DNA from: an uncultured Desulfobulbaceae bacterium
Lineage (GTDB): Bacteria > Desulfobacterota > Desulfobulbia > Desulfobulbales > BM004
Direction of reading: 5' to 3'
Length of the DNA: 64,000 nucleotides
NCBI GenBank assembly: GCA_947259115.1
Contig: CAMYKS010000003.1
Span: 124,001 to 188,000, forward strand
This document shows positions 16,559 through 26,110 of the stretch, piece by piece. Position 1 is the first letter of the stretch, and the number at the start of each line of letters is the position of its first letter. Under the pieces are notes generated by a model. That model was given only the letters and a program-made list of their open reading frames with translations. It was not told where the DNA came from and searched no databases. Made by a program: the position numbers and the translations under genes.

Positions 16559-16581
16559 ATCCCAAAAAAACCGAATTAATT

Positions 16582-16610
16582 TTATTACTCTAAATGGATT
16601 TATTTGTCAA
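16582..16610 (-). promoter_or_regulatory. Sigma-70 promoter of the CAT-anticodon tRNA
   Basis: On the minus strand a consensus TTGACA (16610-16605) is separated by exactly 17 bases from TAATAA (16587-16582), which lies 23 bases before the tRNA 5' end. Confidence 0.8.
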
Positions 16611-16707
16611 CCGCTAAATCATTGATCTTGGTAAAGGATTTACTCCTGTAACACCGCGGCATAAATAAAGCAGTTTCCCTTGACCCCCACTATGCTTTCA
16701 TATAAGT

Positions 16708-18615
16708 TTGGCTCAGTTACAGGCAGAATCATTCCTGCTCACCAATAACCTATTTTATCTTGAACCGCTGGCTGCAGCCTTGATCTATAACAACCTACTC
16801 TACTTTATCACGGTTATTATCATTTTCTCAACCGGAAGTGTTCCGGGCGAAGCGCAAATTCCTTTTGCTGCGGCCTGCGCAATTTTCATTCTCAAAGGTG
16901 CTGCATACTATTACCTGGTGCATCATGCCCATGCACGTGTTCGGGCCACCAATGAGAAGCAGTATTTTGCCATTGAGCAGAAGTATTCAATTTTAGCTGT
17001 TTTTATTTTTGCCATTGATGTTTACGTACTGGATATTAAATATTATTTCTCTTTTCTCTCCCTCAATGGAAATTTGCCGGCCCTTCTCAGTCTTGGCGGC
17101 ATATCCCTGTTTTTTTTCTATCTTGTCCTCTTGTGGCTGGCAGCCAGAAAAAACTATGGGGAAATTTTCAGCCGCCGATATTCTGCCAAAGAATTTGTCA
17201 TCAACAATATAAAGCTTAATCTGCCCATAGTTCTGCCCTGGCTCATTATCAACTTTCTTGCTGATTTTCTCAAAATACTGCCCCTGCCGCTGTCACGTAT
17301 GCTTGCTTCTTCCGCATGGGGGGAAACCATCGTCTTTCTGCTCTTCTTTCTGCTCCTGGCTGTCATTTTTCCCGCACTCATAAAAAATCTCTGGAATTGC
17401 CAACCCCTACCTGCAGGCCCGGCCCGGACCCATATGGAAGAATTCTGCCGGCAGCAGAATTTCAAATACTCCGACATCATGCTTTGGCCTTTATATGAAG
17501 GCAAAATGCTGACAGCGGGGGTCATGGGTCTATCGAAAAAATACAGGTATGTCCTTATTACTCCGGCTTTACTGGAGGCCCTTTCACCTTATGAAATAGA
17601 AGCAGTTCTGGCCCACGAGATCGGCCATATCAAGAAATACCATCTGCAGTTGTACCTTCTCCTGTTTCTGGGGTTTGGACTTGTGGCGGGCCTGGTTGCC
17701 AGCCCGATGCTCTATCTGCTCCTCAACTCAAATGTTTTTTACCGGATTATCAATTTTACCGGGATAGACCCGGAAGCAGCTCTGGCTTTCTGGGGTGCAG
17801 CCCCGATGTTCATTATTATGCTTGTTTACTTCCGTTATGTGTTTGGCTTTTTCATGCGCAATTTTGAACGTCAGGCAGACGTGGCTGTATTCAAGGCGCT
17901 GGATGACAGTACCCCCCTTATCAATTCACTGGAAAAAATCAGCTGGTTGAGCGGCAACATACGGGACAAGCCAAGCTGGCACCACTTCGGCATAGGTCAG
18001 CGTGTTGATTTTCTGGAAAAATGCAGTAAAGACAGGTCGTTAATTTCGCGCCATGACCGCAAGGTTTATGGCAGCCTCATCTTCTTTGTTGTCCTGATGG
18101 TATTCAGCGCCGTACTGATCTGGAAGATGCCCATGGAACTCCATGAGGAGGCAAATACCAAGTTTGCTGAGTCTGTGCTGCTGCAAAGGGCAAAGCGGGA
18201 GCCAGATAAAGCCGTCTGGCAGCGGCTGCTCGGAGATCTTAAGCAGGAAGCGGGACAGGACGCAGAGGCCCTGGCTGCCTATGAAAAGTCTCTTGCCCTG
18301 GAACCAAGCAATCCTGAGACCCTGAACAATATTGCCTGGATACTCATAACTGCGGATGATCCGGAAGTTCTCTCCTCTGACAGGGCATTGGACCTGGCAA
18401 GGCAGGCGGCGGCGTTAAGGCCGACAGCCGGTTATATTCTTGATACCCTGGCAGCAGCCTTCTGGGCCAACAATATGATCGATGAGGCCTTGGATACTGA
18501 AAGAACAGCCATGAAGATTGATCCCGGAAACAGGCCTTTTTACAGGCGTCAGATGGATTTTTATCTCAATAACACCTGGCCCGCTGACCTTAATTCCTGG
18601 ATCAAGCAAAAATGA
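16708..18615 (+). CDS. Membrane M48-family metallopeptidase with C-terminal TPR repeats
   Basis: A 635-residue protein with about eight hydrophobic membrane segments in residues 15-390 and 450-475. The zinc site HEIGH (in VLAHEIGHIKKYH, near residue 303) and the third ligand E in FERQADVAVF match M48/Ste24-HtpX peptidases. Residues about 480-610 form TPR-like helices (AEALAAYEKSLALEPSNPETLNNIAWIL, split here across two repeats). It probably processes or degrades membrane proteins, with TPRs on one face; substrate unknown. The frame opens with TTG at 16708 without a clear ribosome site, so the true start is uncertain by some codons. Confidence 0.85.
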   Translation: MAQLQAESFLLTNNLFYLEPLAAALIYNNLLYFITVIIIFSTGSVPGEAQIPFAAACAIFILKGAAYYYLVHHAHARVRATNEKQYFAIEQKYSILAVFIFAIDVYVLDIKYYFSFLSLNGNLPALLSLGGISLFFFYLVLLWLAARKNYGEIFSRRYSAKEFVINNIKLNLPIVLPWLIINFLADFLKILPLPLSRMLASSAWGETIVFLLFFLLLAVIFPALIKNLWNCQPLPAGPARTHMEEFCRQQNFKYSDIMLWPLYEGKMLTAGVMGLSKKYRYVLITPALLEALSPYEIEAVLAHEIGHIKKYHLQLYLLLFLGFGLVAGLVASPMLYLLLNSNVFYRIINFTGIDPEAALAFWGAAPMFIIMLVYFRYVFGFFMRNFERQADVAVFKALDDSTPLINSLEKISWLSGNIRDKPSWHHFGIGQRVDFLEKCSKDRSLISRHDRKVYGSLIFFVVLMVFSAVLIWKMPMELHEEANTKFAESVLLQRAKREPDKAVWQRLLGDLKQEAGQDAEALAAYEKSLALEPSNPETLNNIAWILITADDPEVLSSDRALDLARQAAALRPTAGYILDTLAAAFWANNMIDEALDTERTAMKIDPGNRPFYRRQMDFYLNNTWPADLNSWIKQK

Positions 18616-18673
18616 TGGAGGGGCCTGAAGACCGGTTTGCCCTGTAACAGCAAACATCCTGAAAGGTTTATGC

Positions 18674-19432
18674 ATGAAACATATCCTTATAACCAATGAT
18701 GACGGGATCCATGCCCCCGGCCTGCAGGTACTCTTCAGGCACAGCCGGAAACTGGGAAAAGCTGTCATTGTCGCCCCGGAGCATGATAACAGTGCGGCGA
18801 GTCATTCTCTGACCATGAACAGACCGCTGCGGGTGAGGGAGGTTGATGAGAATGTTTACACCATAAACGGGACGCCCACGGATTGCGTCACCATCGGCAT
18901 CGGAAAAATTCTGCCGCAAAAACCTGACCTGGTCATTTCCGGCATAAATCCGGGCCCCAACCTCGGCGATGACGTGAGCTATTCCGGCACAGTCTCCGCA
19001 GCCATCGAGTCCACCATGCTGGGCATCCCCTCCATTGCCGTTTCTCTGGCCGCGGAATCCGAACCCTTGCACTATGAAACTGCTGCAACCTTTATCTGCA
19101 AACTGGCAATAATAATCCTTGCTAAGGGGCTTCCGCAGGACACCCTGCTCAATGTCAATGTCCCCAATACAACTCCCGATAAGATTGCCGGGGTTGCCTT
19201 TACCAGGCGGGGCAGAAGGCTGTATGAGGATGCCATCAAGGAAACGTACGACCCTTGGGGCCGCAAACATTACTGGATAGGTGGCGGCACCCCTTCATTC
19301 GATGCAGGTGAGGATACGGATTCTGCAGCAATAAGTGTAAACAAGATTTCCATAACCCCCATGCATCTGGATCCAACCAACTACAAAGCACTCAACCTTT
19401 TGCAACAAGAATGGACTGTTTTGCTTGAATGA
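18674..19432 (+). CDS. surE: 5'/3'-nucleotidase SurE
   Basis: The 252-residue protein opens MKHILITNDDGIHAPG; N-D-D-G is the metal-binding acidic patch of SurE. VAPEHDNSAASHS, INGTPTDCV and ISGINPGPNLG are further family motifs. SurE dephosphorylates nucleoside monophosphates and short polyphosphate in stationary phase. It is often linked with pcm; here pcm lies 19 kb away. AAAGG precedes the ATG. Confidence 0.96.
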   Translation: MKHILITNDDGIHAPGLQVLFRHSRKLGKAVIVAPEHDNSAASHSLTMNRPLRVREVDENVYTINGTPTDCVTIGIGKILPQKPDLVISGINPGPNLGDDVSYSGTVSAAIESTMLGIPSIAVSLAAESEPLHYETAATFICKLAIIILAKGLPQDTLLNVNVPNTTPDKIAGVAFTRRGRRLYEDAIKETYDPWGRKHYWIGGGTPSFDAGEDTDSAAISVNKISITPMHLDPTNYKALNLLQQEWTVLLE

Positions 19433-19535
19433 AAATAAGGGGATTTCAAATAATAAAGCCGGTCACGAAAATCATGACTGGCTGGAAAGCTTAATACACG
19501 AACCGGCTACTAACCTGTGAGGTGAAGAAAAAAAA

Positions 19536-19560
19536 GGGGACAGATTTGAAATCTGTCCCC
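19536..19560. repeat. 25-bp perfect palindrome GGGGACAG..CTGTCCCC, copy 1
   Basis: GGGGACAGATTT, one G, then its exact complement. The same 25 bases recur at 36716-36740, in both cases upstream of a covarying hairpin element. Palindromes of this type often occur near REP-associated transposase (RAYT) genes; none is in the window. Confidence 0.85.
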
Positions 19561-19583
19561 AGAAGAACCTTTTAGCAATTTGC

Positions 19584-19716
19584 AGTGAACTGCCGGATAT
19601 AGTTCAGATACAGGTAAGCGACCAACGGGAGATTCCGAGGAAGAGTCTGTTCGGCTATGGTTTCCCATGCCGGACAGACGATGACACAGTATAAGAATTA
19701 TCTCCGGCAGTTCACT
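19584..19716. repeat. Covarying hairpin element, copy B, within a 13-bp outer stem
   Basis: The core runs GGAAGA (19639-19644), 11-bp stem (19645-19655 with 19669-19679), bulged T, 4 bp, TTTC loop, then GATGACAC (19680-19687). It is enclosed by a perfect 13-bp inverted repeat, AGTGAACTGCCGG at 19584-19596 and its complement at 19704-19716. The right outer arm overlaps the last codons of the OmpA-like gene, so this structure also forms the 3' end of that mRNA. Confidence 0.8.
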
Positions 19717-21577
19717 TTGTAAACAGAACTTCCACCCGCCTGTTCAGTTTCCGACCTTTCTCTGTCTCATTGCTGGCCGCAGGCCGGGTTTCGCCAAAGC
19801 CTTTCAGGCTAAGCCTGTTTTGGGCAACTCCCTTGTTAGTCAGGTAGTTGACTACGGCTTTTGCCCGCCGCTCTGAAAGGCGCTGGTTATAAGCCTTGGT
19901 GCCAAGCCAGCATGTATGCCCATGGATTTGAGCCTTGAGGTCAGGGTGCTTTTTCAGGACTTCCACCCAGCGGTTCAGCTCAAAGACCGATTCAGTCCGT
20001 AGTGAATCCTTGTCAAAATCAAAGAAGATATTGTTCATTTTCAGAGGAATCTGGTCTTCCACCAGCGTTCCCAGGGGATAAAGCACAATATCATGCCGGT
20101 ATTCGGTATAGGCTGTAATAACCGTAAAGTCAAGGGTTTCCGAGGCGCCCATGTACCCCTCTTTCTCGGCAGAATAGCCATACTTATTGCCTGCCGGCAG
20201 AACAATGACATATTCTCCGGAGTCCGGATCACTTTTAGCAATGCCTGCAGATTTGTTCCGGGTGAGATCATTCCAGATAATCCGGGCTTCAAGGGGATTT
20301 TTATCAGGGTCCATGACTGTGCCGATTACGGCAACTGCGGCTGCGGGTCTAGCATTGGCAGGTAATTCCGTCGCAAATATGTCACTGGGCCCACAACCAG
20401 TTTTGGGTGCGGCTATGTCACCCTCCCAGCATTCTGATTTTTTTTCTGCTGTGGCATAGTAGGCCATATCTCCCGGAGTGGTAATCTGAAAGCCCCAGTC
20501 ATTATATGGGCCGTTTATTTCCTTACCAAGATTAACAGGCTCGGTCCACTCGGTCCAGGATGAGTCACGCACACGGGTTGCAACAAATACATCAAGTCCG
20601 CCAAGACCGTAATGCCCGGATGAGCTGAAATACAAGGTCCGGCCATCGGGGTGAAGATACGGGGAGTATTCAGCATGTGGGGTATTTATTGTTGGTCCGA
20701 GGTTGATCAGCTTTTCTTCACCTGCATCGGTTTCAATATATACATAAATATCCGTATTGCCGGCATAGCTTCCATGAAACAATGTCTCCTTGGGTTTGAA
20801 AGGGCCTATGCCCCCTGGTCGATCCGAGACAAAAAGCATGGTTCTGCCGTCTGCAGGCAGCATGGCATCCGAGTCGAAATGCTCCGTGTTTATCGGGGCA
20901 GGATAATGCATTATTTCCGTCCAGCATTTCTTGCCTTTTTCAGCATAAAAGATATCTCCACGCCCGAATGAGCCTGGGTAATTGCCCATGAGTGTCATCT
21001 TGTTGTTGTCTGCTGAGATGCCCAGCATCATTTCATGCCCGGGTGTTGAAATTGGCGGCCCCACATTGTCGGCTTTCATCCAGTTGCGGCGCTGTCTGGT
21101 TGCATAGTATATTTCTTCGCCGCCTGCCTCTTCACCTCTGTTGCGTGTAAAGTAAAGCGTCTTGCTGTCTGCAGAAATAATCGGCCTGAATTCCGTGCCT
21201 CTGGTATTTACCCCGGAATCAAGGCGGGTCTTTTTGAGATTTTCTTCAGGAGCTGTAAGCAGACTGATTATATTGCCGAAGCGCTCAGCCATGCCCGGAA
21301 AGTCAGCCTTGTATTTTTTGTAGACACCAGCTGCCTCCTCCCAGTTTTTATCATTAACATGGGTCGTTGCAAGCCTCTGCACAGCCACAAAAGCCAACTC
21401 ACAGGGACTGTTGTCAGCGATGAATTGCTCAAAGTCCTTAACGGTTAATGCCTGTTGCAGCAAGGCCTCGCGTTCTTCACACGTCTGGGCTGCAACAACA
21501 AGTTGGGGGATTAGTGCGAGCAAGAATATCAAGGCCGCAAGAATCGCCTTCCGGCCTGTCATCATCTTTGCATTCAT
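19712..21577 (-). CDS. OmpA-family outer-membrane protein with PD40 (TolB-like) beta-propeller repeats
   Basis: I start at the ATG preceded by GAGGAGGA (621 residues); the frame continues further upstream without a ribosome site. Residues 1-30 are a signal peptide ending in VVAAQ. The middle has repeated blades of PD40 type (RPIISADSKTLYFTRNR, MLGISADNNKMTLMG, SPYLHPDGRTLYFSSSG), then a carboxypeptidase-regulatory-like segment (VMDPDKNPLEARIIW), and a C-terminal OmpA/Pal peptidoglycan-binding domain: IFFDFDKDSLR, ELNRW, HTCWLGTKAYNQRLSERRAKAV, RLSLKGFGE. It probably tethers the envelope to peptidoglycan. The last codons form one arm of a repeat-type inverted repeat. Confidence 0.88.
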   Translation of the reverse strand: MNAKMMTGRKAILAALIFLLALIPQLVVAAQTCEEREALLQQALTVKDFEQFIADNSPCELAFVAVQRLATTHVNDKNWEEAAGVYKKYKADFPGMAERFGNIISLLTAPEENLKKTRLDSGVNTRGTEFRPIISADSKTLYFTRNRGEEAGGEEIYYATRQRRNWMKADNVGPPISTPGHEMMLGISADNNKMTLMGNYPGSFGRGDIFYAEKGKKCWTEIMHYPAPINTEHFDSDAMLPADGRTMLFVSDRPGGIGPFKPKETLFHGSYAGNTDIYVYIETDAGEEKLINLGPTINTPHAEYSPYLHPDGRTLYFSSSGHYGLGGLDVFVATRVRDSSWTEWTEPVNLGKEINGPYNDWGFQITTPGDMAYYATAEKKSECWEGDIAAPKTGCGPSDIFATELPANARPAAAVAVIGTVMDPDKNPLEARIIWNDLTRNKSAGIAKSDPDSGEYVIVLPAGNKYGYSAEKEGYMGASETLDFTVITAYTEYRHDIVLYPLGTLVEDQIPLKMNNIFFDFDKDSLRTESVFELNRWVEVLKKHPDLKAQIHGHTCWLGTKAYNQRLSERRAKAVVNYLTNKGVAQNRLSLKGFGETRPAASNETEKGRKLNRRVEVLFTK

Positions 21578-21912
21578 CGGCTCCTCCTCTGATTTACTCT
21601 TTGCAGACAACTTATTTGTTTTTGAAAAATATACTAACAACTTAATTACCCTATAGTTTTTTAGTTTTCCGGTCAACAAGATAGTTTGCAGTCCCCCATG
21701 AAGATAATAGGTTTGGGAAATTAAAATCAAGGTTATTCACCGGCATGAAAAAGTCCTATTGCAGCAAATAATACATCAGTACATATGCAATTGTTGAGCC
21801 AGATGTAGTTAGTTTGCTGGGATTTTTTATATTTTTCTGGGGCCAGAAAAATATAGTATACTATATAATTATACTCTGAATTCTGTACGTACGTATTCTG
21901 GGAGGAGACAAA
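21578..21912. other. Divergent intergenic region with a 13-bp palindrome before nfo
   Basis: No gene. It holds a perfect inverted repeat TATATTTTTCTGG / CCAGAAAAATATA (21828-21840 and 21843-21855) directly upstream of an AT-rich promoter-like stretch (ATACTATATAATTATACT) 40-60 bases before the nfo start. The palindrome is placed like an operator for nfo; its binder is unknown. Confidence 0.5.
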
Positions 21913-22767
21913 ATGCCATTATTAGGTGCACATATGTCCATTGAGGGGGGATTGCACAAGGCTTTTGAAAGGATCAGCACTGTCAAAGGTGAAGCCCTGC
22001 AGATTTTCTCCAAAAACCAGCGGCAGTGGCATGTGCCTGGGCTCAGTGCTTCTGAAATCAATCAGTTTGGAGAGGCTTGGAAGCAGTGGGGCATGGGGCC
22101 CGTTGCTGTGCATGATTCCTATCTCATAAACCTGGCTAACCCTGATACGAAAAAAGGTGACAGGGCCGTTGCTGCCTTTGGAGAAGAGATCCGCAGGGCC
22201 GGTCAGCTGGGCATCCCTTACCTTATTATGCATCCAGGTTCCCATGTAGGAGCCGGTATGGAAGAGGGGTTGCAGCAGCTGACGGCAAACCTTGACCGGG
22301 CCTTTGCCCAGGCAGCAGAGGCAACATCGGTCATGGTCCTGCTGGAGACAACGGCAGGCCAGGGCACCGGCATTGGCGCAAGCTTTGAAGAGTTGGCCCA
22401 TGTCATCAGCCATTCTGAGCACGGTGGCCGGCTGGGAGTCTGCTTTGATACCTGCCATGTTTTTGGAGCCGGTTATGACATCAGCTCAAAGGCAGGATAC
22501 GAAAAAACATTTACAGACTTTGAGGCAATTATAGGCCTCGAACGCCTTAAATTTTTTCACCTCAATGATTCAAAAAAGGGCTTGGGCTCCAGGGTTGACC
22601 GCCATGCCCATATCGGCAAGGGCAAAATAGGGTTGGAAGGCTTCAGGCTGCTCATGAACGACCCTCGGTTTGCCCGGCATCCCATGGTCCTGGAAACCCC
22701 AAAAGAAAAGGATTTGCACGATGATATTGAAAATTTGAAACTATTGAGAAGTTTAATTAATGGATAA
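21913..22767 (+). CDS. nfo: Endonuclease IV (AP endonuclease)
   Basis: A 284-residue TIM-barrel enzyme that cuts DNA at abasic sites. Metal ligands typical of Nfo are visible: GAHMSIEGGL near the start, H of IMHPGSH, E of LLETTAGQGTG, the FDTCHVFGAGYD motif, HLNDSKKGLGSRVDRHAHIGKG (split over adjacent motifs) and E of VLETPKE. GGGAGGAG precedes the ATG. It is monocistronic and converges with the phosphate permease gene. Confidence 0.96.
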   Translation: MPLLGAHMSIEGGLHKAFERISTVKGEALQIFSKNQRQWHVPGLSASEINQFGEAWKQWGMGPVAVHDSYLINLANPDTKKGDRAVAAFGEEIRRAGQLGIPYLIMHPGSHVGAGMEEGLQQLTANLDRAFAQAAEATSVMVLLETTAGQGTGIGASFEELAHVISHSEHGGRLGVCFDTCHVFGAGYDISSKAGYEKTFTDFEAIIGLERLKFFHLNDSKKGLGSRVDRHAHIGKGKIGLEGFRLLMNDPRFARHPMVLETPKEKDLHDDIENLKLLRSLING

Positions 22768-22914
22768 AAATAATATCGAATAGAAAATTTTGAACTATAA
22801 TCGGAAGTAACGCTCCTTCAACATTCGACTGTCTTATTTATGGTAAGACAATACCGCATGTCAATAAACATCTCTTTATCGCTGGTCATTCCACCTGTTC
22901 GCAGACCATATTAT

Positions 22915-24240
22915 TTAGCCTGAGCCTGCCCTGGCGGCCAGTACCAATTGTATTACAAAATCAAGCATGAAGGTCCTGCCGAGCAGAAACAGGACTATAC
23001 AGACTATAGCAGCTGCAGGTACAGTGATGATCCAGGACTTGAATATCTTTTTAGCGATACGGCTGTCAATACCTGTCAGACCACGGGCTAAACCAATACC
23101 CATGATAGCTCCCACCAGGGTATGCGTTGTTGACACCGGCAATTTCATGCGGGTACAGACCAGCACTGTGGCAGTTGCAGCAATATCGGCAGCAACTCCA
23201 CGGGTAGGAGTAATCTCGGTAATCTTGGTGCCAACTGTGGCCATGACCCGGTGGCCATAGGTAGCAAGTCCAAGCACTATACCGGCACCACCCAGCATCA
23301 GGATCCAAAAGGGCACCGGCACCTTCATTTCCACAGTACCGGTTTTTAAAATATTTGCTACAGCAGCAAGGGGACCCACCGAGTTGGCCACGTCATTGGC
23401 GCCATGGGCAAAGGCCACGGCACAGGAACTGATGATAACCAGAGGCACATAGACCTCCTCAACCAGTTCGAGTTGCTGGGTAAGCGGCAGTGACTCCTTG
23501 CCGCCCAGTTTTTTCTGTACATGAATTTTTGAAGCAATGGTTGAAAGTACACTGATAGCAATTGCAAGGAGCAGTGTATGGGTATCGGTTACCCAGTCAA
23601 GCCCCTTGAGGACATGCTTGAAGCCCTTATAGATCGTGGCAAGGGTTACAACCATGGCTAAAAAGAAAACAATGTACGGTGTGACCCGAATGGCCGCCTT
23701 TGCCGGTTTTTCTTGACCGAGAATGGTATTACTGATGATCTTAAAGAGGATGAAAGCCATGAGACCCCCGGCAAAGGGAGAGATAAACCAGCTGGCCACA
23801 ATCTGGCCCATCTTGCCCCAGTTGACGGATCCGATACCGGCTGCCACTATACCGAAACCGGCAACCGCCCCGACTATTGAATGGGTGGTGGAAACCGGCA
23901 TGCCTGTCCAGGTGGCAAAATTAAGCCATATGGCGGCAGACAATAGGGCGGCGGACATGCCGATGACCAGAAGCGCTGCCGGTTCACCTTCCAGCATACC
24001 GGGCATCGAGGCCAGGGCCGAGGGATCGACAATACCTTTACGGATCGTATCTGTCACGTGGGAGCCAACCAGGACCGCACCGGCAAACTCGCAGATGCCT
24101 GCAGCGATGACCGCCTGTTTGACGGACAGGGCCCCGGAGCCGACGGCATCGGCCATGGAGTTGGCTACATCATTGGCGCCGATGTTCCAGGCCATATAAA
24201 GACCCAGCAGGGCCATAATGGCTAGTATTATGATATCCAT
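22915..24240 (-). CDS. pit: PiT-family inorganic phosphate transporter
   Basis: A 441-residue permease with about 11 membrane segments in two inverted halves. Each half carries the PiT signature: WNIGANDVANSMADAVGSGAL near the N terminus and AFAHGANDVANSVGPLAAV in the second half, plus the paired PVSTTHSIVGAVAG and PVSTTHTLVGAIMG motifs. It takes up phosphate (with H+ or Na+, or as metal phosphate). The DUF47 gene lies 24 bases upstream in the usual pairing, and this is the low-affinity partner of the Pst system 4 kb away. Arsenate is a plausible adventitious substrate. Confidence 0.95.
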   Translation of the reverse strand: MDIIILAIMALLGLYMAWNIGANDVANSMADAVGSGALSVKQAVIAAGICEFAGAVLVGSHVTDTIRKGIVDPSALASMPGMLEGEPAALLVIGMSAALLSAAIWLNFATWTGMPVSTTHSIVGAVAGFGIVAAGIGSVNWGKMGQIVASWFISPFAGGLMAFILFKIISNTILGQEKPAKAAIRVTPYIVFFLAMVVTLATIYKGFKHVLKGLDWVTDTHTLLLAIAISVLSTIASKIHVQKKLGGKESLPLTQQLELVEEVYVPLVIISSCAVAFAHGANDVANSVGPLAAVANILKTGTVEMKVPVPFWILMLGGAGIVLGLATYGHRVMATVGTKITEITPTRGVAADIAATATVLVCTRMKLPVSTTHTLVGAIMGIGLARGLTGIDSRIAKKIFKSWIITVPAAAIVCIVLFLLGRTFMLDFVIQLVLAARAGSG

Positions 24241-24264
24241 GGAATAAGTGGTATGGCTTTAAAA

Positions 24265-24936
24265 TTATTTGACGATCATGGTCCTGAGCATATCACCGGC
24301 GTTTTCAGCCTCATTGGCAATGGCTCCCAAAGTCAACAGCATCTTTTCATAAAATATAATGGTGATGGGGTCGACCTGGTCTTCAAGGCGGTAAATATCC
24401 CTGCTCAGGCTGCGCGCTAAACGGTCTGCCTTCCACTCCTCTTCATTGAGCCCTTGGAGGATGTCGAGAACATGCTTGGCTTCTGCCCCACTGAAAGAAA
24501 CCTCGGCCAGATTTTTCAGTTCAACCGCTGCCCCAAGGAGCGTGCCGGTGACCTGAAAGATCTGTTCCAGAAACTCAAAGAACTTATCCATGATATCAGG
24601 GTGCAGCTTGGTTTTACGCAGTGTAAGAATTACGGCAAAGTCTTCGGCCTTGTCCGCTATTTTATCCTGGCTGCTGATAAACCTTTCAAGTTCGACCCGT
24701 TCAACCGGCATGAAATAACGCCGGGGCAGATGCTCCCGCACGTCATGTTTGATAGTATCCGCCTCGTATTCCAGCCTGGATATCTTGTCCTGGATCTTGC
24801 GGATTTCATCATATTCCTCATTGACCAGAGCCTCCATGAGCGGGCGCAGCATTTCAACGCACTCGTGCACCTTCTTCGTATGCTCAACCAGGGGACCGAA
24901 AGGTGACTTGCCGAATAAATCCTGTATGATATTCAT
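24265..24936 (-). CDS. DUF47 / PhoU-like phosphate transport regulator paired with PiT
   Basis: A 223-residue all-helical protein of the TIGR00153/DUF47 family (LFGKSPFGPLVEHTKKVHECVEML, then ISRLEYEADTIKHDVREHLPRRYFMPVERVELERFISSQDKIADKAEDF, split here between motifs). Genes of this family almost always precede PiT transporters and are thought to control them, as PhoU does Pst. The conserved E-x3-D and D-x3-D pairs can bind metal. It forms a two-gene unit with pit. Confidence 0.92.
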   Translation of the reverse strand: MNIIQDLFGKSPFGPLVEHTKKVHECVEMLRPLMEALVNEEYDEIRKIQDKISRLEYEADTIKHDVREHLPRRYFMPVERVELERFISSQDKIADKAEDFAVILTLRKTKLHPDIMDKFFEFLEQIFQVTGTLLGAAVELKNLAEVSFSGAEAKHVLDILQGLNEEEWKADRLARSLSRDIYRLEDQVDPITIIFYEKMLLTLGAIANEAENAGDMLRTMIVK

Positions 24937-25164
24937 GTATTTTCACCAGATATTTTTAGTAAATTCAGCGAAATTTTTCTTTATTAAAGCCATGCAGATG
25001 TGCATACTGCTTAACACAAAAAACCAACAAAAAACGAACAAAAAATACTGTTTGGAATCTAACAACTCCATATTCAATTGTATGGCTGAATGATGTGGTT
25101 AATTGATGGGCTCTATAGTCAACGGTGCGTCAATAAAGAACTTTCATAGGGGTTTTACAAAATC

Positions 25165-25833
25165 TTACTCCTCAAATATTTCAGGTGTATGCCGCACTAT
25201 CTCCGCATCAACCAGGTAGATGACATCCTCGGCAATATTGCAGGCATGATCCGCAATTCTTTCCAGATGCCGACCGGCCGAGACTGCATGGAGTAAGCAG
25301 TTAATGTCCTCCGGACTTTTGAGAAGCACATCTTTCACCGTGGCATACATCTGCCGGTTGTACTCGTCCACCTCATCATCCTCCGCCCTTATTTTATGGG
25401 CCAGCTGTACGTCCATATGCACCAATGCGTCAATACTTCTGGTGACCATTGATTCGACAATAGTTGCCATTCCTTTAACGTCGTAAGGGATCTCGAAATC
25501 CTTGCACTTGCAGAGAAAGGCCGCCCGTTCAGCAATGTTGACCGCAATATCTGCCACCCTTTCCAACTCATTATTGATTTTCAGGACCGCAATGATGAAA
25601 CGCAGGTCAATGGCAACCGGCTGGTACAGTGCAAGGATTTTCAGACAATGCTCTTCAATATCAACCTCCATTCTGTCAATTACAGTGTCTGACTGAATAA
25701 CCTCATCTATCAACCTTTCATCACGGTTGATAAGAGCCAGTGAAGACTTATAGACCCTGTCTTCTATTTCACTGCCCATGGTAATAATTTTGTCTTTGAG
25801 GCTGTCAATATCTTTCTGAAGGTGCTTTTGCAT
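25165..25833 (-). CDS. phoU: Phosphate signalling protein PhoU
   Basis: A 222-residue protein with two PhoU helical repeats: IITMGSEIEDRVYKSSLALI, DTVIDRMEVDIEEHCLKILALYQPVA in repeat 1, and the ERVADIAVNIAERA and ERIADHACNIAEDVIYLV metal-binding E-x2-D-x3-N motifs in repeats 1 and 2. It is a negative regulator linking the Pst transporter with PhoR. It lies downstream of phoR on the minus strand after a 277-base gap, away from the pst genes. Confidence 0.95.
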   Translation of the reverse strand: MQKHLQKDIDSLKDKIITMGSEIEDRVYKSSLALINRDERLIDEVIQSDTVIDRMEVDIEEHCLKILALYQPVAIDLRFIIAVLKINNELERVADIAVNIAERAAFLCKCKDFEIPYDVKGMATIVESMVTRSIDALVHMDVQLAHKIRAEDDEVDEYNRQMYATVKDVLLKSPEDINCLLHAVSAGRHLERIADHACNIAEDVIYLVDAEIVRHTPEIFEE

Positions 25834-26110
25834 GGGGGGGTTCCTTAAGAATTTTATGAAAAAATTGTGTTAAATTAGTATATTAAAGTGTCTCTGTGGC
25901 AAACTAAGCTAAAGGCAACTTTTCACTCTTTTATCGGCCCAAGGCAGCTAGGCTCCCGCCTTTGCGGGAGTCCGGGAAGAGGACAGCGGAGTTTCATTAA
26001 GAGCCACATATATTAATATGTTGCATATATAACGTCATGGATATTTTTCACTTTTGAACCATGGATATAAAAAGCATATCACAATAAGTTTCACGAAACA
26101 AAAAAAGAAA
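25834..26110. other. Gap between phoR and phoU
   Basis: No gene. A GC hairpin CTCCCGC-CTTT-GCGGGAG at about 25950-25967 lacks a long T run but could weaken read-through from phoR. The phoU leader is AT-rich with TTAA-type motifs (TTAATATACTA, TTTAACACAA) that only loosely resemble the 11-bp Pho repeats found before pstC. Confidence 0.4.
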
